Of a DNA stretch of 32,899 nt, positions 17,715 to 25,964 are shown piece by piece. Made by a program: the position numbers and the translations under genes. The DNA lies in the NCBI GenBank assembly GCA_905479995.1, contig CAJQON010000049.1:1-32899 (forward strand). Direction: 5' to 3'. The notes below the pieces were generated by a model that was not told where the DNA came from, did no database searches, and saw only the letters and a list, made by a program, of their open reading frames with translations. Within the stretch, counting starts at the first letter, position 1, and each line of letters begins with the position of its first letter. The DNA is from an uncultured Flavobacteriales bacterium (GTDB taxonomy: Bacteria > Bacteroidota > Bacteroidia > Flavobacteriales_E > Vicingaceae).

Positions 17715-19928
17715 ATGAAAACAAAAAATATATTAATACTCATCTGCATCCTGATTTCCAATTTGGTTTCTGCTCAAAAAACCATTCAAGGTTTTGTTTT
17801 TGAGAACAGCCAACATGACGGAAAGATGAAGAAAGAAGCCATTCCATTTTCGAACATCTACTGGAACGGAACTAATAATGGGGTTGTAGCTGATGAAAAC
17901 GGAAAGTTTAAAATTGCTGAACCAACATCTTACCCAGCACAATTAATTGTAAGCTTTGTAGGCTTCCAAACTGACACAATTCGCTTAAACTCATACACCA
18001 AAAAACTAGACATAGTACTAAAAAGCACTGTAAATCTTGGTGAATTTGAATTAAAAGCCAAACAGGCAAGCACCTTTATAAACACTATAGACCCACACTA
18101 TGCAGAAACAATAACGGCTAAAGAACTTGGAAAAGCAGCGTGTTGTAATATTTCAGAAAGTTTTGAAACCAATGCTTCTGTAGATGTTAATGTAACTGAT
18201 GCTGTATCGGGAACAAAAAAAATTCAAATGCTTGGTTTGGATGGTATTTATACTCAAATTCAGTATGAAAACCTTCCTCTTGTAAGAGGCCTTTCATCTG
18301 CCTACGGTCTTACATTTATTCCGGGAACACAAGTTGAATCTATTCAAATTAAAAAAGGAGCAGGATCTGTTTTAAATGGTTATGAATCCATCACTGGACA
18401 AATTAATTTAGAACTTCAAAAACCTGATAAAGCAGAAAAACTTTATGTAAATGTTTACGCAAATTTAATGTCTCGTGCAGAAATAAATGTTCAAGCAGCT
18501 CAAAAAATTAACGACAAATGGTCTTCAATAACAATGGCTCATGCTAGTAGTCAAAGTTTAGAACACGATAAAAATGAAGATAATTTTTATGACACTCCTA
18601 TAAGATCGCAATACAATTTATTTCATCGTTGGAAATATGCTGGTGAAAAACGTTTTTTTCAAGCTGGTTTTAGAGCCGTTTCTGATGACTTATCATCAGG
18701 ACAAATCAAAGCCAATCCAAGAGAACCTCTGTATTATATTGGAGCAAAGACAAAACAGTTAGAGCTTTTTAGTAAAAATGGTTTTCTTTTCCCTAAAACG
18801 CCTTACAAGAGCATAGGAATAATAAATAGTTTTAGAATTCATGACCACCAATCTACTTACGGATCGAATACTTTTGACGCCAAACAATATAGTGGATATT
18901 TGAATGTTATTTATCAAACTATTATTAAAACTACAGCAAACACTTTAAAGTTTGGAGGTAGTTGGGTATATGACAACTACGATAAAAACTTAAACAAATC
19001 ATACAAGTTTGGAAAAATTGAAAGCGTTCCTGGAGCATTTATGGAATATGCCTATAACGATGATAAAAAAACTGCTATTGTTCTTGGTTTAAGAGGAGAT
19101 TATCACAATAAATTTGGCGCATTTTTAACACCAAGAGCCCATTACAAATATAATTTTACCGACCGGTCTGCCTTTAGACTTTCTGCAGGAAGAGGATTTA
19201 GAACTGCTAACCCTATCATTGAAAATTTAGGTGCGCTAGCAAGCTCTAGAACTATTATTTTAAACGAAAATGAACTGTTGCCTGAAATTGCATGGAATTA
19301 TGGAAGCAGTATTACCCACCAATTTGATGTTTTTGACAAAGAGACCAATTTCTCTATAGATTATTATTTTACTGATTTTAGCAATAAGGTTGTCGTAGAT
19401 TACGAAAAACCTAGAGAAATCTCCTTCTACAACCTAAACGGTAAGTCATACTCTCATAGTTTTCAAGTAGAATATAGCATAGAGATTACCCCTACTCTGT
19501 CATTAAAAACTGCCTATAAATGGTATGATATTAAAACAGATTTTAACGATGGATCAAAAACAAAACCTTTAACCCCAAAAAACAGGATTATAGCCAATAT
19601 AAGTTATGTCACCAATTTTGATAAATGGAAATTTGATTTAACAGGTCATTGGTTTGAGCAAAGCAGGTTACCTAGTACAGCAATAATGCCTATTGACTAT
19701 GTAGCACCAACTGACCCAGAATCGTATTATACTTTTAATGCTCAAATAACTAGAACCTTTAAAAAATTTGAAGTTTATGTAGGTGGAGAAAACCTTTTAA
19801 ACTACAGACAAGATAATCCGATTATAACGCCAGAAGATCCTTTTGGCCCAAACTTTGATGCTTCCTTAGTCTGGGGGCCAATAGTTGGACGAAATATTTA
19901 TTTCGGATTACGATTTAAAATTAAATAA
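17715..19928 (+). CDS. TonB-dependent outer-membrane receptor, probably for metal
   Basis: This is a 737-residue outer-membrane receptor that imports a ligand with energy from TonB. It has a signal peptide at 1-20, a carboxypeptidase-D-regulatory-like beta-sandwich domain at about 23-105, a plug domain at about 125-235 and a 22-stranded-type barrel to the end. The plug carries an unusual Cys-Cys pair (KAACCNISESFETN, Cys 143-144), then VDVNVTDAVSGTKKIQMLGLDG, a pattern I associate with receptors lying beside HMA-domain proteins. No Ton-box can be set with certainty. The gene lies between a small Cys-rich protein and an HMA protein (19-base gap), which points to a metal such as copper as ligand. 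This is inferred; a metallophore complex is also possible. Confidence 0.87.
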   Translation: MKTKNILILICILISNLVSAQKTIQGFVFENSQHDGKMKKEAIPFSNIYWNGTNNGVVADENGKFKIAEPTSYPAQLIVSFVGFQTDTIRLNSYTKKLDIVLKSTVNLGEFELKAKQASTFINTIDPHYAETITAKELGKAACCNISESFETNASVDVNVTDAVSGTKKIQMLGLDGIYTQIQYENLPLVRGLSSAYGLTFIPGTQVESIQIKKGAGSVLNGYESITGQINLELQKPDKAEKLYVNVYANLMSRAEINVQAAQKINDKWSSITMAHASSQSLEHDKNEDNFYDTPIRSQYNLFHRWKYAGEKRFFQAGFRAVSDDLSSGQIKANPREPLYYIGAKTKQLELFSKNGFLFPKTPYKSIGIINSFRIHDHQSTYGSNTFDAKQYSGYLNVIYQTIIKTTANTLKFGGSWVYDNYDKNLNKSYKFGKIESVPGAFMEYAYNDDKKTAIVLGLRGDYHNKFGAFLTPRAHYKYNFTDRSAFRLSAGRGFRTANPIIENLGALASSRTIILNENELLPEIAWNYGSSITHQFDVFDKETNFSIDYYFTDFSNKVVVDYEKPREISFYNLNGKSYSHSFQVEYSIEITPTLSLKTAYKWYDIKTDFNDGSKTKPLTPKNRIIANISYVTNFDKWKFDLTGHWFEQSRLPSTAIMPIDYVAPTDPESYYTFNAQITRTFKKFEVYVGGENLLNYRQDNPIITPEDPFGPNFDASLVWGPIVGRNIYFGLRFKIK

Positions 19929-19947
19929 TTACCTAAAAATAGAAAAC

Positions 19948-20301
19948 ATGAAAAACTTAATCATACTAATAATCATAACATTATTTGCCTTAAGTACTAC
20001 TAATGTTGTTGCTCAAAAAGCGAATAAAACCGATACAATTTCCATAAAAACATCTAGTCAATGTGGCATGTGTAAAGCACGATTAGAAAAAGCGATGGCT
20101 TATGAAAAAGGAATTGTTTCTTCTGAATTAAATGTTGCATCAGCAACCCTATCTGTAGTGTATAAACCAACAAAAACGAGTCCCGAAAAAATAAGGTTGG
20201 CAATTAGTGCCGTTGGATATGATGCCGATGCAGTGAAAGCCAACCAAAAAAGCTATAATGGGTTACCAGCTTGCTGCAAAAAAGGAGGCATGGATCATTA
20301 A
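19948..20301 (+). CDS. Exported heavy-metal-associated (HMA) domain protein
   Basis: This is a 117-residue protein with a signal peptide at 1-22, so it acts in the periplasm rather than the cytosol. The HMA fold follows at about 28-98, with the metal-binding CGMC motif (Cys 39 and 42) in the CxxC position typical of CopZ/MerP proteins. The C-terminus adds a second Cys/His cluster, ACCKKGGMDH (Cys 109-110, His 117). I chose the ATG at 19948 because it gives the signal peptide; the longer frame begins inside the receptor gene. It is the last gene of the cassette and is followed at once by a strong terminator. The likely role is to accept or pass on a soft metal ion such as Cu(I). Confidence 0.88.
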   Translation: MKNLIILIIITLFALSTTNVVAQKANKTDTISIKTSSQCGMCKARLEKAMAYEKGIVSSELNVASATLSVVYKPTKTSPEKIRLAISAVGYDADAVKANQKSYNGLPACCKKGGMDH

Positions 20302-20302
20302 T

Positions 20303-20332
20303 AAAAAAGGCTCCAAAATTGGAGCCTTTTTT
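20303..20332. terminator. Bidirectional terminator between the HMA gene and cysN
   Basis: The inverted repeat AAAAAAGGCTCCAA / TTGGAGCCTTTTTT (20303-20316 and 20319-20332) gives a GC core with A and T runs on both sides. The HMA stop ends at 20301 and the convergent cysN stop begins at 20337, so it can serve both genes. Confidence 0.9.
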
Positions 20333-20336
20333 ATTG

Positions 20337-21602
20337 TTAAACTATCATTGCAGCGCCAACTGTTTCGTTGGTGGCCTCATCTATAAAAATGAGACTTCCT
20401 GTAGATCTGTTTCTTGAATATTTATCAAACATTAAAGGCTTAGTAGTTCGAATGGTAATTCTAGCAATTTCATTCATACTTACCTCTTTATCATCTTCTA
20501 TTCTATGTAAATTATTAACGTTGATCTTGTATTTTACCTCTTTAATAATACAACGTACATCATTTGAAGTATGTTTAATGGCGTATTTACCATTGGGCAC
20601 CATCTTTTTCTCATTTAACCAACAAACCATCACATCCATGTCCTGATCAACCTCTGTTTTATTGTTTTCTCTAACAATCATATCTCCTCTACTGATATCA
20701 ATGTCATCTTCCAGTGTCATACACACAGACATTGGTGCAAAAGCCTGTTCTAAACTTCCTTTTTCTGTATCGATCGATTTAACTTTAGAAGTAAACCCTG
20801 AAGGCAATACCATTACCTCATCACCTGGTTTAAACACTCCACCAGCAATTCTACCTGCATAACCTCTATAATCAGGGTATTTCTCAGACTGAGGTCTTAT
20901 AACTGTTTGAACAGGAAAACGACAATCAATGTGATTGTAATCACTACCTATGTGAATATTTTCAAGCAAATACATTAAGGTTGAACCCTGGTACCAATCC
21001 ATATTTTCAGAAGCATGTACCACGTTATCTCCTTTTAATGCACTAATTGGTACAAATCGAATATCCTTCACATCTAGCTTAGATGAAAATGCTTCTAAAT
21101 CAGCTTTAATTTTTTCAAATACAGCTTCATCGTAATCCACCAAGTCCATTTTATTAATACAAAAAACAACATGAGGAATCCCCAATAAAGCAGAGATAAA
21201 TGTGTGTCTACAAGTTTGTTCAACTACTCCATGACGGGCATCAACCAAAATTATTGAAAGGTTAGAAGTAGATGAACCAGTAACCATATTTCGAGTATAC
21301 TGAATATGACCAGGAGTATCTGCAATTATAAACTTTCGTTTAGGTGTAGCAAAATAACGGTAGGCCACATCAATGGTAATCCCTTGCTCACGTTCAGCTC
21401 TTAAGCCATCCGTTAATAAAGCAAGGTTTACATTTTCATCGCCTTTTCTTCTACTAGATTCTTCTATTGCTTCATATTGATCCGTAAATATTGATTTCGA
21501 ATCATATAAAAGTCTTCCTATTAACGTACTCTTACCATCATCAACACTTCCTGCTGTTGAAAACCGTAAAAGTTCCATATCTAAGTATGAGTTTGTTTCC
21601 AT
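20337..21602 (-). CDS. cysN: Sulfate adenylyltransferase, GTPase subunit
   Basis: CysN is the GTPase subunit of ATP sulfurylase; GTP hydrolysis drives CysD to form adenylyl sulfate (APS) from sulfate and ATP. The 421-residue protein has the P-loop GSVDDGKS at 18-25, the G3 motif DTPGH and the G4 motif NKMD in an EF-Tu-like G domain, then two beta-barrel domains. There is no fused APS kinase (CysC) domain. A second ATG at codon 9 is a possible start. The gene begins 2 bases after the cysD stop, so the two are translated from one mRNA. No APS kinase, PAPS reductase or sulfite reductase gene is in the window, so whether APS feeds reduction or sulfation cannot be told. Confidence 0.96.
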   Translation of the reverse strand: METNSYLDMELLRFSTAGSVDDGKSTLIGRLLYDSKSIFTDQYEAIEESSRRKGDENVNLALLTDGLRAEREQGITIDVAYRYFATPKRKFIIADTPGHIQYTRNMVTGSSTSNLSIILVDARHGVVEQTCRHTFISALLGIPHVVFCINKMDLVDYDEAVFEKIKADLEAFSSKLDVKDIRFVPISALKGDNVVHASENMDWYQGSTLMYLLENIHIGSDYNHIDCRFPVQTVIRPQSEKYPDYRGYAGRIAGGVFKPGDEVMVLPSGFTSKVKSIDTEKGSLEQAFAPMSVCMTLEDDIDISRGDMIVRENNKTEVDQDMDVMVCWLNEKKMVPNGKYAIKHTSNDVRCIIKEVKYKINVNNLHRIEDDKEVSMNEIARITIRTTKPLMFDKYSRNRSTGSLIFIDEATNETVGAAMIV

Positions 21603-21604
21603 AA

Positions 21605-22510
21605 TTAAAAATATCCTTGTTTTTTTCTATCTTCCATAGCGGCTTCCGATCTTTTATCATCCGATCTTGTTCCTCTTTCTGTTGTTCTTGCCGAAGCAAC
21701 TTCTTCTATTATTTTTTCTAAACTATCCGCATCCGATTCAACTGCACCTGTACATGTTGCGTCTCCAATAGTTCTAAATCTTACTTGTTTTTTTATAGTT
21801 GGCTCGGATTCTCTTTGCTCAATAAAATCTGTTGTAGACATTATCACTCCATCTCTAATAAAAACATCTCTTTCGTGAGCGAGATAAATGGATGGGATTT
21901 CAATTTTTTCATGTAAAATGTACTGCCACACATCCATTTCTGTCCAATTACTTATAGGAAACACTCTAAAATGCTCTCCCATACTTTTTCTACCATTAAA
22001 TATATTCCACAACTCTGGTCGTTGGTTTTTTGGATCCCATTGTCCAAAATCATCTCGATGTGAGAAAAAACGCTCTTTGGCTCTCGCTTTTTCCTCATCT
22101 CTTCTAGCACCACCCATTGCACAATCAAATTTATGCAACTCAATAGTATCTAATAAAGTAACTGTTTGTAATCCATTTCTACTGGCATTAAAACCTTTCT
22201 CTTCTGTAGATTTTCCTTCATCTATCGACTGTTGAACAGAACCGACAATTAATGTAGCTCCTGCTTGCTCTACAAATCGATCCCTAAACTCAATCGTTTC
22301 AGGGAAGTTATGACCTGTATCAACATGTACTAAAGGAAAAGGAATTTTTCCTGGCCAAAAAGCTTTTTTAGCCATGTGCGCCACTATAATAGAGTCTTTC
22401 CCTCCAGAAAATAACAATGCTGGATTCTCAAATTGAGCCGCCACTTCACGAAGTACAAATATGGCTTCAGCCTCTAACTCTTCTAAATGTGTTAAATTAT
22501 AAGATTGCAT
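21605..22510 (-). CDS. cysD: Sulfate adenylyltransferase, catalytic subunit
   Basis: CysD is the catalytic subunit of ATP sulfurylase, joining sulfate to the AMP part of ATP. The 301-residue length is standard. The PP-loop SGGKDS is at residues 35-40, and the downstream blocks MGGARRDEEKARAKER, FPISNWTEMDVWQYI and the C-terminal MEDRKKQGYF end are typical of CysD. It is the first gene of a two-gene cysDN unit with a possible promoter just upstream. No regulator or sulfate transporter is nearby. Confidence 0.97.
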   Translation of the reverse strand: MQSYNLTHLEELEAEAIFVLREVAAQFENPALLFSGGKDSIIVAHMAKKAFWPGKIPFPLVHVDTGHNFPETIEFRDRFVEQAGATLIVGSVQQSIDEGKSTEEKGFNASRNGLQTVTLLDTIELHKFDCAMGGARRDEEKARAKERFFSHRDDFGQWDPKNQRPELWNIFNGRKSMGEHFRVFPISNWTEMDVWQYILHEKIEIPSIYLAHERDVFIRDGVIMSTTDFIEQRESEPTIKKQVRFRTIGDATCTGAVESDADSLEKIIEEVASARTTERGTRSDDKRSEAAMEDRKKQGYF

Positions 22511-22529
22511 AATTTTATTTATTAAAATT

Positions 22530-22537
22530 CAAAAGTA
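22530..22537 (-). promoter_or_regulatory. Putative -7 promoter element of cysDN
   Basis: The minus strand reads TACTTTTG, an exact TAnnTTTG match, 19 bases before the cysD ATG. The -33 element is unclear. The layout matches that before nfu. Confidence 0.5.
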
Positions 22538-22572
22538 ATTAATGTATTTTCAATTTATGAAACGATTGAATT

Positions 22573-22605
22573 AAAAAAAAGAGCATTTAAAAATGCTCTT
22601 TTTTT
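22573..22605 (-). terminator. Rho-independent terminator after the PorG-like gene
   Basis: A perfect stem GAGCATTT/AAATGCTC (22581-22588 and 22591-22598) is flanked by eight A on one side and seven T on the other, and lies 25 bases beyond the stop at 22623. It separates this gene from cysD. Confidence 0.85.
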
Positions 22606-22622
22606 CTAATATTATTTTTTGA

Positions 22623-23546
22623 CTAGAACTTAGCTCTCGACTTTCTTCTTCTTCTTCGTTTCTTTTTACCAAGTACCCAGCTATTTTTAGATCTATAAAA
22701 TTTACTTCTTCCTCGAATTGCCCAACTAAAATTAACTGTAATGGTAGCGTAAGCATCATCGTGTTCTGGATCCCCTCTTTTTCTTCCTGGCTGATAAGTA
22801 GACGGATATGGAAGCTGTTCTGTATCTGGGTTTTCAGCTCTAATCTGAGCCGATAATGCAGGACTACTTTTATCTGCCAATTCACTAGAATGAACAATAT
22901 AGTCCGAGCTTATATCATCAATATAATCAGTAAAGGTCGTTCGCCAACCCACTTCCATTCCCAATCGATATTTTCTGTCTATCGTATAATAAAATCCTAT
23001 CCCCAATGGAATAGCAAAATTAAAACTACTATAAGCTATTCCTTCAGTTTGAAGAGATCGTAATGACTCCCAACTACCACTAGCAGTTTGACCCTTAGGA
23101 TTGCTATAAAACAATCCTGCTCCACCAAAAAAGTATAAATTAAAATCTGTAGAATATCGACCAGTTCCACCAACATCATTTACTTTATAAATATAAAGTT
23201 CTCCATTAACAAGGAACTCGAACATGTCATTCTTAAAATTCAAGTTCCTTCCTCGTCTTGCAGGATTGGTTGTATTAGCATCATCACCAGTTAAACGAAT
23301 ATAATTTAAAGAAGCTTTAACACCTAGTTTAGGAGAAATTCTATACCTAAAAAATCCACCAGCAGTCCAACGTGATGCATTTAACTTCATATCTACAAAG
23401 CCACCTCTTCTAGCTTCATCTCCACCACCAATCTCACCTAAATAATTTGATGCACCAACAGAAAAGCCATAATCTACATAGTATTGAGTCCATCCAGTAA
23501 GGGAGGACAAAGAAACCAATAGGATTATCAAGCATAATTTACGCAT
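22623..23546 (-). CDS. PorG-like (DUF6089) outer-membrane protein with polybasic C-terminal tail
   Basis: This is a 307-residue protein with a signal peptide at 1-20 (MRKLCLIILLVSLSSLTGWT). The mature part opens with YYVDYGFSVGASNYLGEIGG and carries the NFKNDMFEFLVNGELYIY and YFFGGAGLFYSNPKG blocks that I recognise from DUF6089 proteins, whose best-known member is PorG of the type IX secretion system. The rest reads as an outer-membrane beta-barrel. The last 15 residues (293-307) are GKKKRRRRRKSRAKF, with eleven Lys or Arg, an odd end for a barrel, which normally finishes in an aromatic-terminated strand. The call as PorG-like is likely but rests on motif memory; a generic barrel is the alternative. 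It is monocistronic, with a likely promoter at 23552 and a terminator after it. Confidence 0.75.
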   Translation of the reverse strand: MRKLCLIILLVSLSSLTGWTQYYVDYGFSVGASNYLGEIGGGDEARRGGFVDMKLNASRWTAGGFFRYRISPKLGVKASLNYIRLTGDDANTTNPARRGRNLNFKNDMFEFLVNGELYIYKVNDVGGTGRYSTDFNLYFFGGAGLFYSNPKGQTASGSWESLRSLQTEGIAYSSFNFAIPLGIGFYYTIDRKYRLGMEVGWRTTFTDYIDDISSDYIVHSSELADKSSPALSAQIRAENPDTEQLPYPSTYQPGRKRGDPEHDDAYATITVNFSWAIRGRSKFYRSKNSWVLGKKKRRRRRKSRAKF

Positions 23547-23551
23547 AGCTG

Positions 23552-23583
23552 CAAATATATAAAACTTATAGGTTACAACACAA
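23552..23583 (-). promoter_or_regulatory. Putative promoter of the PorG-like gene
   Basis: The minus strand has TATATTTG (23552-23559), an exact TAnnTTTG match, with TTG at 23581-23583 some 21 bases upstream as a possible -33 element. Only five bases separate the -7 G from the ATG at 23546, so the mRNA leader would be very short or absent. Confidence 0.5.
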
Positions 23584-23627
23584 TAATACCATCAAATAAT
23601 TTAGCCCTCAAACTAGCACATATTGTG

Positions 23628-23635
23628 TACTTTAG
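23628..23635 (+). promoter_or_regulatory. Possible -7 element of the nitronate monooxygenase-like gene
   Basis: TACTTTAG is one base off TAnnTTTG and is the same string seen before the PorE-like gene. It lies 18 bases before the ATG at 23654. Confidence 0.3.
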
Positions 23636-23653
23636 AGCTCTAATTTAAAGCAT

Positions 23654-24607
23654 ATGAATAACAAAATAGTTGATCTTTTTAAAATTAAATACCCAATTAT
23701 TCAAGGAGGAATGATCTGGAACAGTGGTTGGAAGTTAGCTTCTGCTGTTAGTAATAATGGTGGCCTAGGGTTGATTGGAGCTGGATCTATGCATCCAGAA
23801 ACATTCAGAGAACATATTCAAAAATGTAAAGCTGCCACTAAAAAACCTTTTGGAGTAAACCTTCCTATGCTCTACCCTCAAATTGATGAGTTAATAAACA
23901 TTATACTTGAAGAAGAGGTGAAAATTGTTTTTACATCAGCTGGAAATCCAAAAACATACACTAAGTTTTTTCAAGATAATGGAATTACAGTTACCCATGT
24001 GGTTCCAGGATTAATGTTTGCCTTAAAAGCTCAAAATGCTGGTGTAGATGCCATTGTTGTAGAAGGTTTTGAAGCTGGCGGACACAATGGAAGAGATGAA
24101 ACTACAACACTATGTTTAGTTCCTATGGTTAAAAAAGAAATTACCATACCCATTATTGCAGCGGGAGGAATTGCTACCGGAAGTGCTATTTTGGCAGTAA
24201 TGACTCTAGGTGCTGATGGCGTTCAATTGGGAAGCAAATTTGCTGCTTCCATTGAAGCTTCTTCTCATGAACTGTTTAAAAACGAAATAGTTAACGCAAA
24301 GGAAGGCGACACTATGCTAACACTTAAAGATGTGACTCCTGTTCGGTTAATAAAGAATCCATTTTTCGATAAAATCAATGACGCAATAAACAATGGCGCC
24401 ACTATAGATGATCAAAAAGAATTGCTTGGAAGAGGCAGAGCAAAAAAAGGTATGTTTGAAGGCGATTTAGTAGAGGGAGAATTGGAAATTGGTCAAGTTT
24501 CAGGATTAATCGATTCCATTGAGTTGGTAGAAAACATTATGAAAACACTAATGGATGAATTTAATGCTGCTAAAAATGAAATAACTAATGATAAATTCAA
24601 CTTTTAA
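23654..24607 (+). CDS. Nitronate monooxygenase / FabK-like flavoprotein
   Basis: This is a 317-residue TIM-barrel FMN protein. It opens with IKYPIIQGGMIW, the FMN-site start shared by nitronate monooxygenase and enoyl-ACP reductase II (FabK). Other marks are EGFEAGGHNG at 137-146, with the His seen in both groups, and the phosphate-binding IIAAGGIATG (167-176) and LGADGVQLGSKF (185-196) segments. These two activities cannot be told apart safely by eye. The gene is not in a fatty-acid synthesis cluster, so FabK is not supported by context, while the fatty-acid breakdown genes lie about 5 kb away on the other strand. It is cytosolic, of normal length and apparently monocistronic. Confidence 0.87.
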   Translation: MNNKIVDLFKIKYPIIQGGMIWNSGWKLASAVSNNGGLGLIGAGSMHPETFREHIQKCKAATKKPFGVNLPMLYPQIDELINIILEEEVKIVFTSAGNPKTYTKFFQDNGITVTHVVPGLMFALKAQNAGVDAIVVEGFEAGGHNGRDETTTLCLVPMVKKEITIPIIAAGGIATGSAILAVMTLGADGVQLGSKFAASIEASSHELFKNEIVNAKEGDTMLTLKDVTPVRLIKNPFFDKINDAINNGATIDDQKELLGRGRAKKGMFEGDLVEGELEIGQVSGLIDSIELVENIMKTLMDEFNAAKNEITNDKFNF

Positions 24608-24723
24608 AAGTCATTTTTAGAACAATCGAAACCACCATAAAACATATACATAACAACATAAAACAACTGCCAACAAAGTCAGTTTTAACCAATTAATTGT
24701 TTCAATAGTTTTCAATGAGATTT

Positions 24724-24731
24724 TAGATTTG
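24724..24731 (+). promoter_or_regulatory. Putative -7 promoter element of the gene at 24762
   Basis: TAGATTTG is an exact TAnnTTTG match, 30 bases before the ATG. TTG at 24697-24699 is a loose -33 candidate, 24 bases upstream. Confidence 0.5.
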
Positions 24732-24761
24732 CAGCCTACTTACAAACTAAAATTATTTTAA

Positions 24762-25916
24762 ATGAAAACTTCTTACTTTGCTATTTTAGCATTATTACTC
24801 CTCAATGGATCTCACTTATTTTCTCAATCCAACAAACCAAATTGTGCTGTATTAAACATCAAACAAGTTGGTGTTTTTAATTACTCTAACGAAGTTCTAG
24901 GAAACATTACTAGAAGAGAATTTAGCAAATTGGATATTTACGAAATTCTTTATTCGGAAGATGTTAAAGATTTAACAAAAAAAGATTCTTTGGGCAGATC
25001 AAATTCCTTTGACTGTTTTAGCAAACAATGTTTAACTAATACCGGCAAACTAATTGGTGCCGACAAAATGTTAAGCGGTCAAGTTGAACAAATGAAAGAT
25101 GCCATTGTTATTTCGTTTCGAATTATAGATGTAAAAACAAATAAAGTGGAATACTCTAACACGAAAGAGTTTTTAAACATCAATGACCAAATCAAAAACA
25201 TGATTATTATTTCGTTAAAAGAAATGATGGGAAGAGAATTGGATGAAGAACTCGAAAACCTATTGATTAAAAAATTTAGCAGAGAAAACTACATCAACAA
25301 TAGTGGTGTTAATCAATTAAATTTATCTGGAACAAGAATGGGAATGGTTTACTTATTTGGCAGCAACAAAGATATTGTAACCAAATCTGAAGCAGAAGGA
25401 GGTTTTGAAGCAAACCCTATCTTTTTTAATTTTGGATATCAATTTGAACGCCAATATTTAAACCAAGGAAGAATACAAGGACTTTTTGAATTGATTCCAT
25501 CTATTACTGGCTTGGAGCAAGGTCTTGCAATGCCTTCAATAACGCTATTACATGGAATAAGAGACAACAAAACTGGCTTTGAATTTGCTTTCGGTCCAAG
25601 TTTCGGAATGGCGCCATACGCTAATGGGTATTATGATGAAAACGAAAACTGGCACTTAGAATCTGATTGGGATGTACAGCAAGTCAACTCATTAGACAGC
25701 ACAATAATAGAAGCTGCTCCAAACCCACACACTATTGTAAACAGATTGGACAGTAGAGGCAAATACAAACTAACTACAGGGTTTTTAATTGGTATGGGAT
25801 TTAGTATTAAATCAGGAGAAATAAACATTCCCGTAAACTTTTATACTGTTCTTCAAAAAAGTTCCATGAGAGCAGGAATATCATTGGGAATAAATGCCCG
25901 CAAACGTAAAAGATAA
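24762..25916 (+). CDS. Exported protein with CsgG/TolB-N-like front half and probable beta-barrel back half
   Basis: This is a 384-residue protein of unassigned family. A signal peptide covers 1-21. Residues about 27-150 read like a CsgG or TolB N-terminal-type alpha/beta domain, with a CLTNTGKLIGADKMLSGQV core and a VISFRIIDVKTNKVEYS strand pair, the typical pattern of gauging whether a component is present and then building a sum of terms. From about 190 the chain has alternating hydrophobic strands with aromatic and glycine residues (FFNFGYQFERQYL, FEFAFGPSFGMAPY, LTTGFLIGMGFSI) that suit an outer-membrane barrel or surface beta structure. The last residues are NARKRKR, again a basic tail. 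It appears monocistronic; the following M16 genes begin 48 bases later. Function not known. Confidence 0.65.
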   Translation: MKTSYFAILALLLLNGSHLFSQSNKPNCAVLNIKQVGVFNYSNEVLGNITRREFSKLDIYEILYSEDVKDLTKKDSLGRSNSFDCFSKQCLTNTGKLIGADKMLSGQVEQMKDAIVISFRIIDVKTNKVEYSNTKEFLNINDQIKNMIIISLKEMMGRELDEELENLLIKKFSRENYINNSGVNQLNLSGTRMGMVYLFGSNKDIVTKSEAEGGFEANPIFFNFGYQFERQYLNQGRIQGLFELIPSITGLEQGLAMPSITLLHGIRDNKTGFEFAFGPSFGMAPYANGYYDENENWHLESDWDVQQVNSLDSTIIEAAPNPHTIVNRLDSRGKYKLTTGFLIGMGFSIKSGEINIPVNFYTVLQKSSMRAGISLGINARKRKR

Positions 25917-25939
25917 TTTTTAATCCAAGTTATTTTCGA

Positions 25940-25947
25940 TTCCTTTG
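25940..25947 (+). promoter_or_regulatory. Possible -7 element of the M16 pair
   Basis: TTCCTTTG differs from TAnnTTTG by one base and lies 17 bases before the ATG at 25965. No -33 element is obvious and the gap to the upstream gene is only 48 bases, so read-through from 24762 is also possible. Confidence 0.3.
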
Positions 25948-25964
25948 CAATTCAAAATAAGCTT

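Noticed and set aside
22571-22897. 108-residue minus-strand frame overlapping the PorG-like gene
   Set aside because: It is an out-of-frame shadow of the PorG-like gene that continues through the terminator hairpin.
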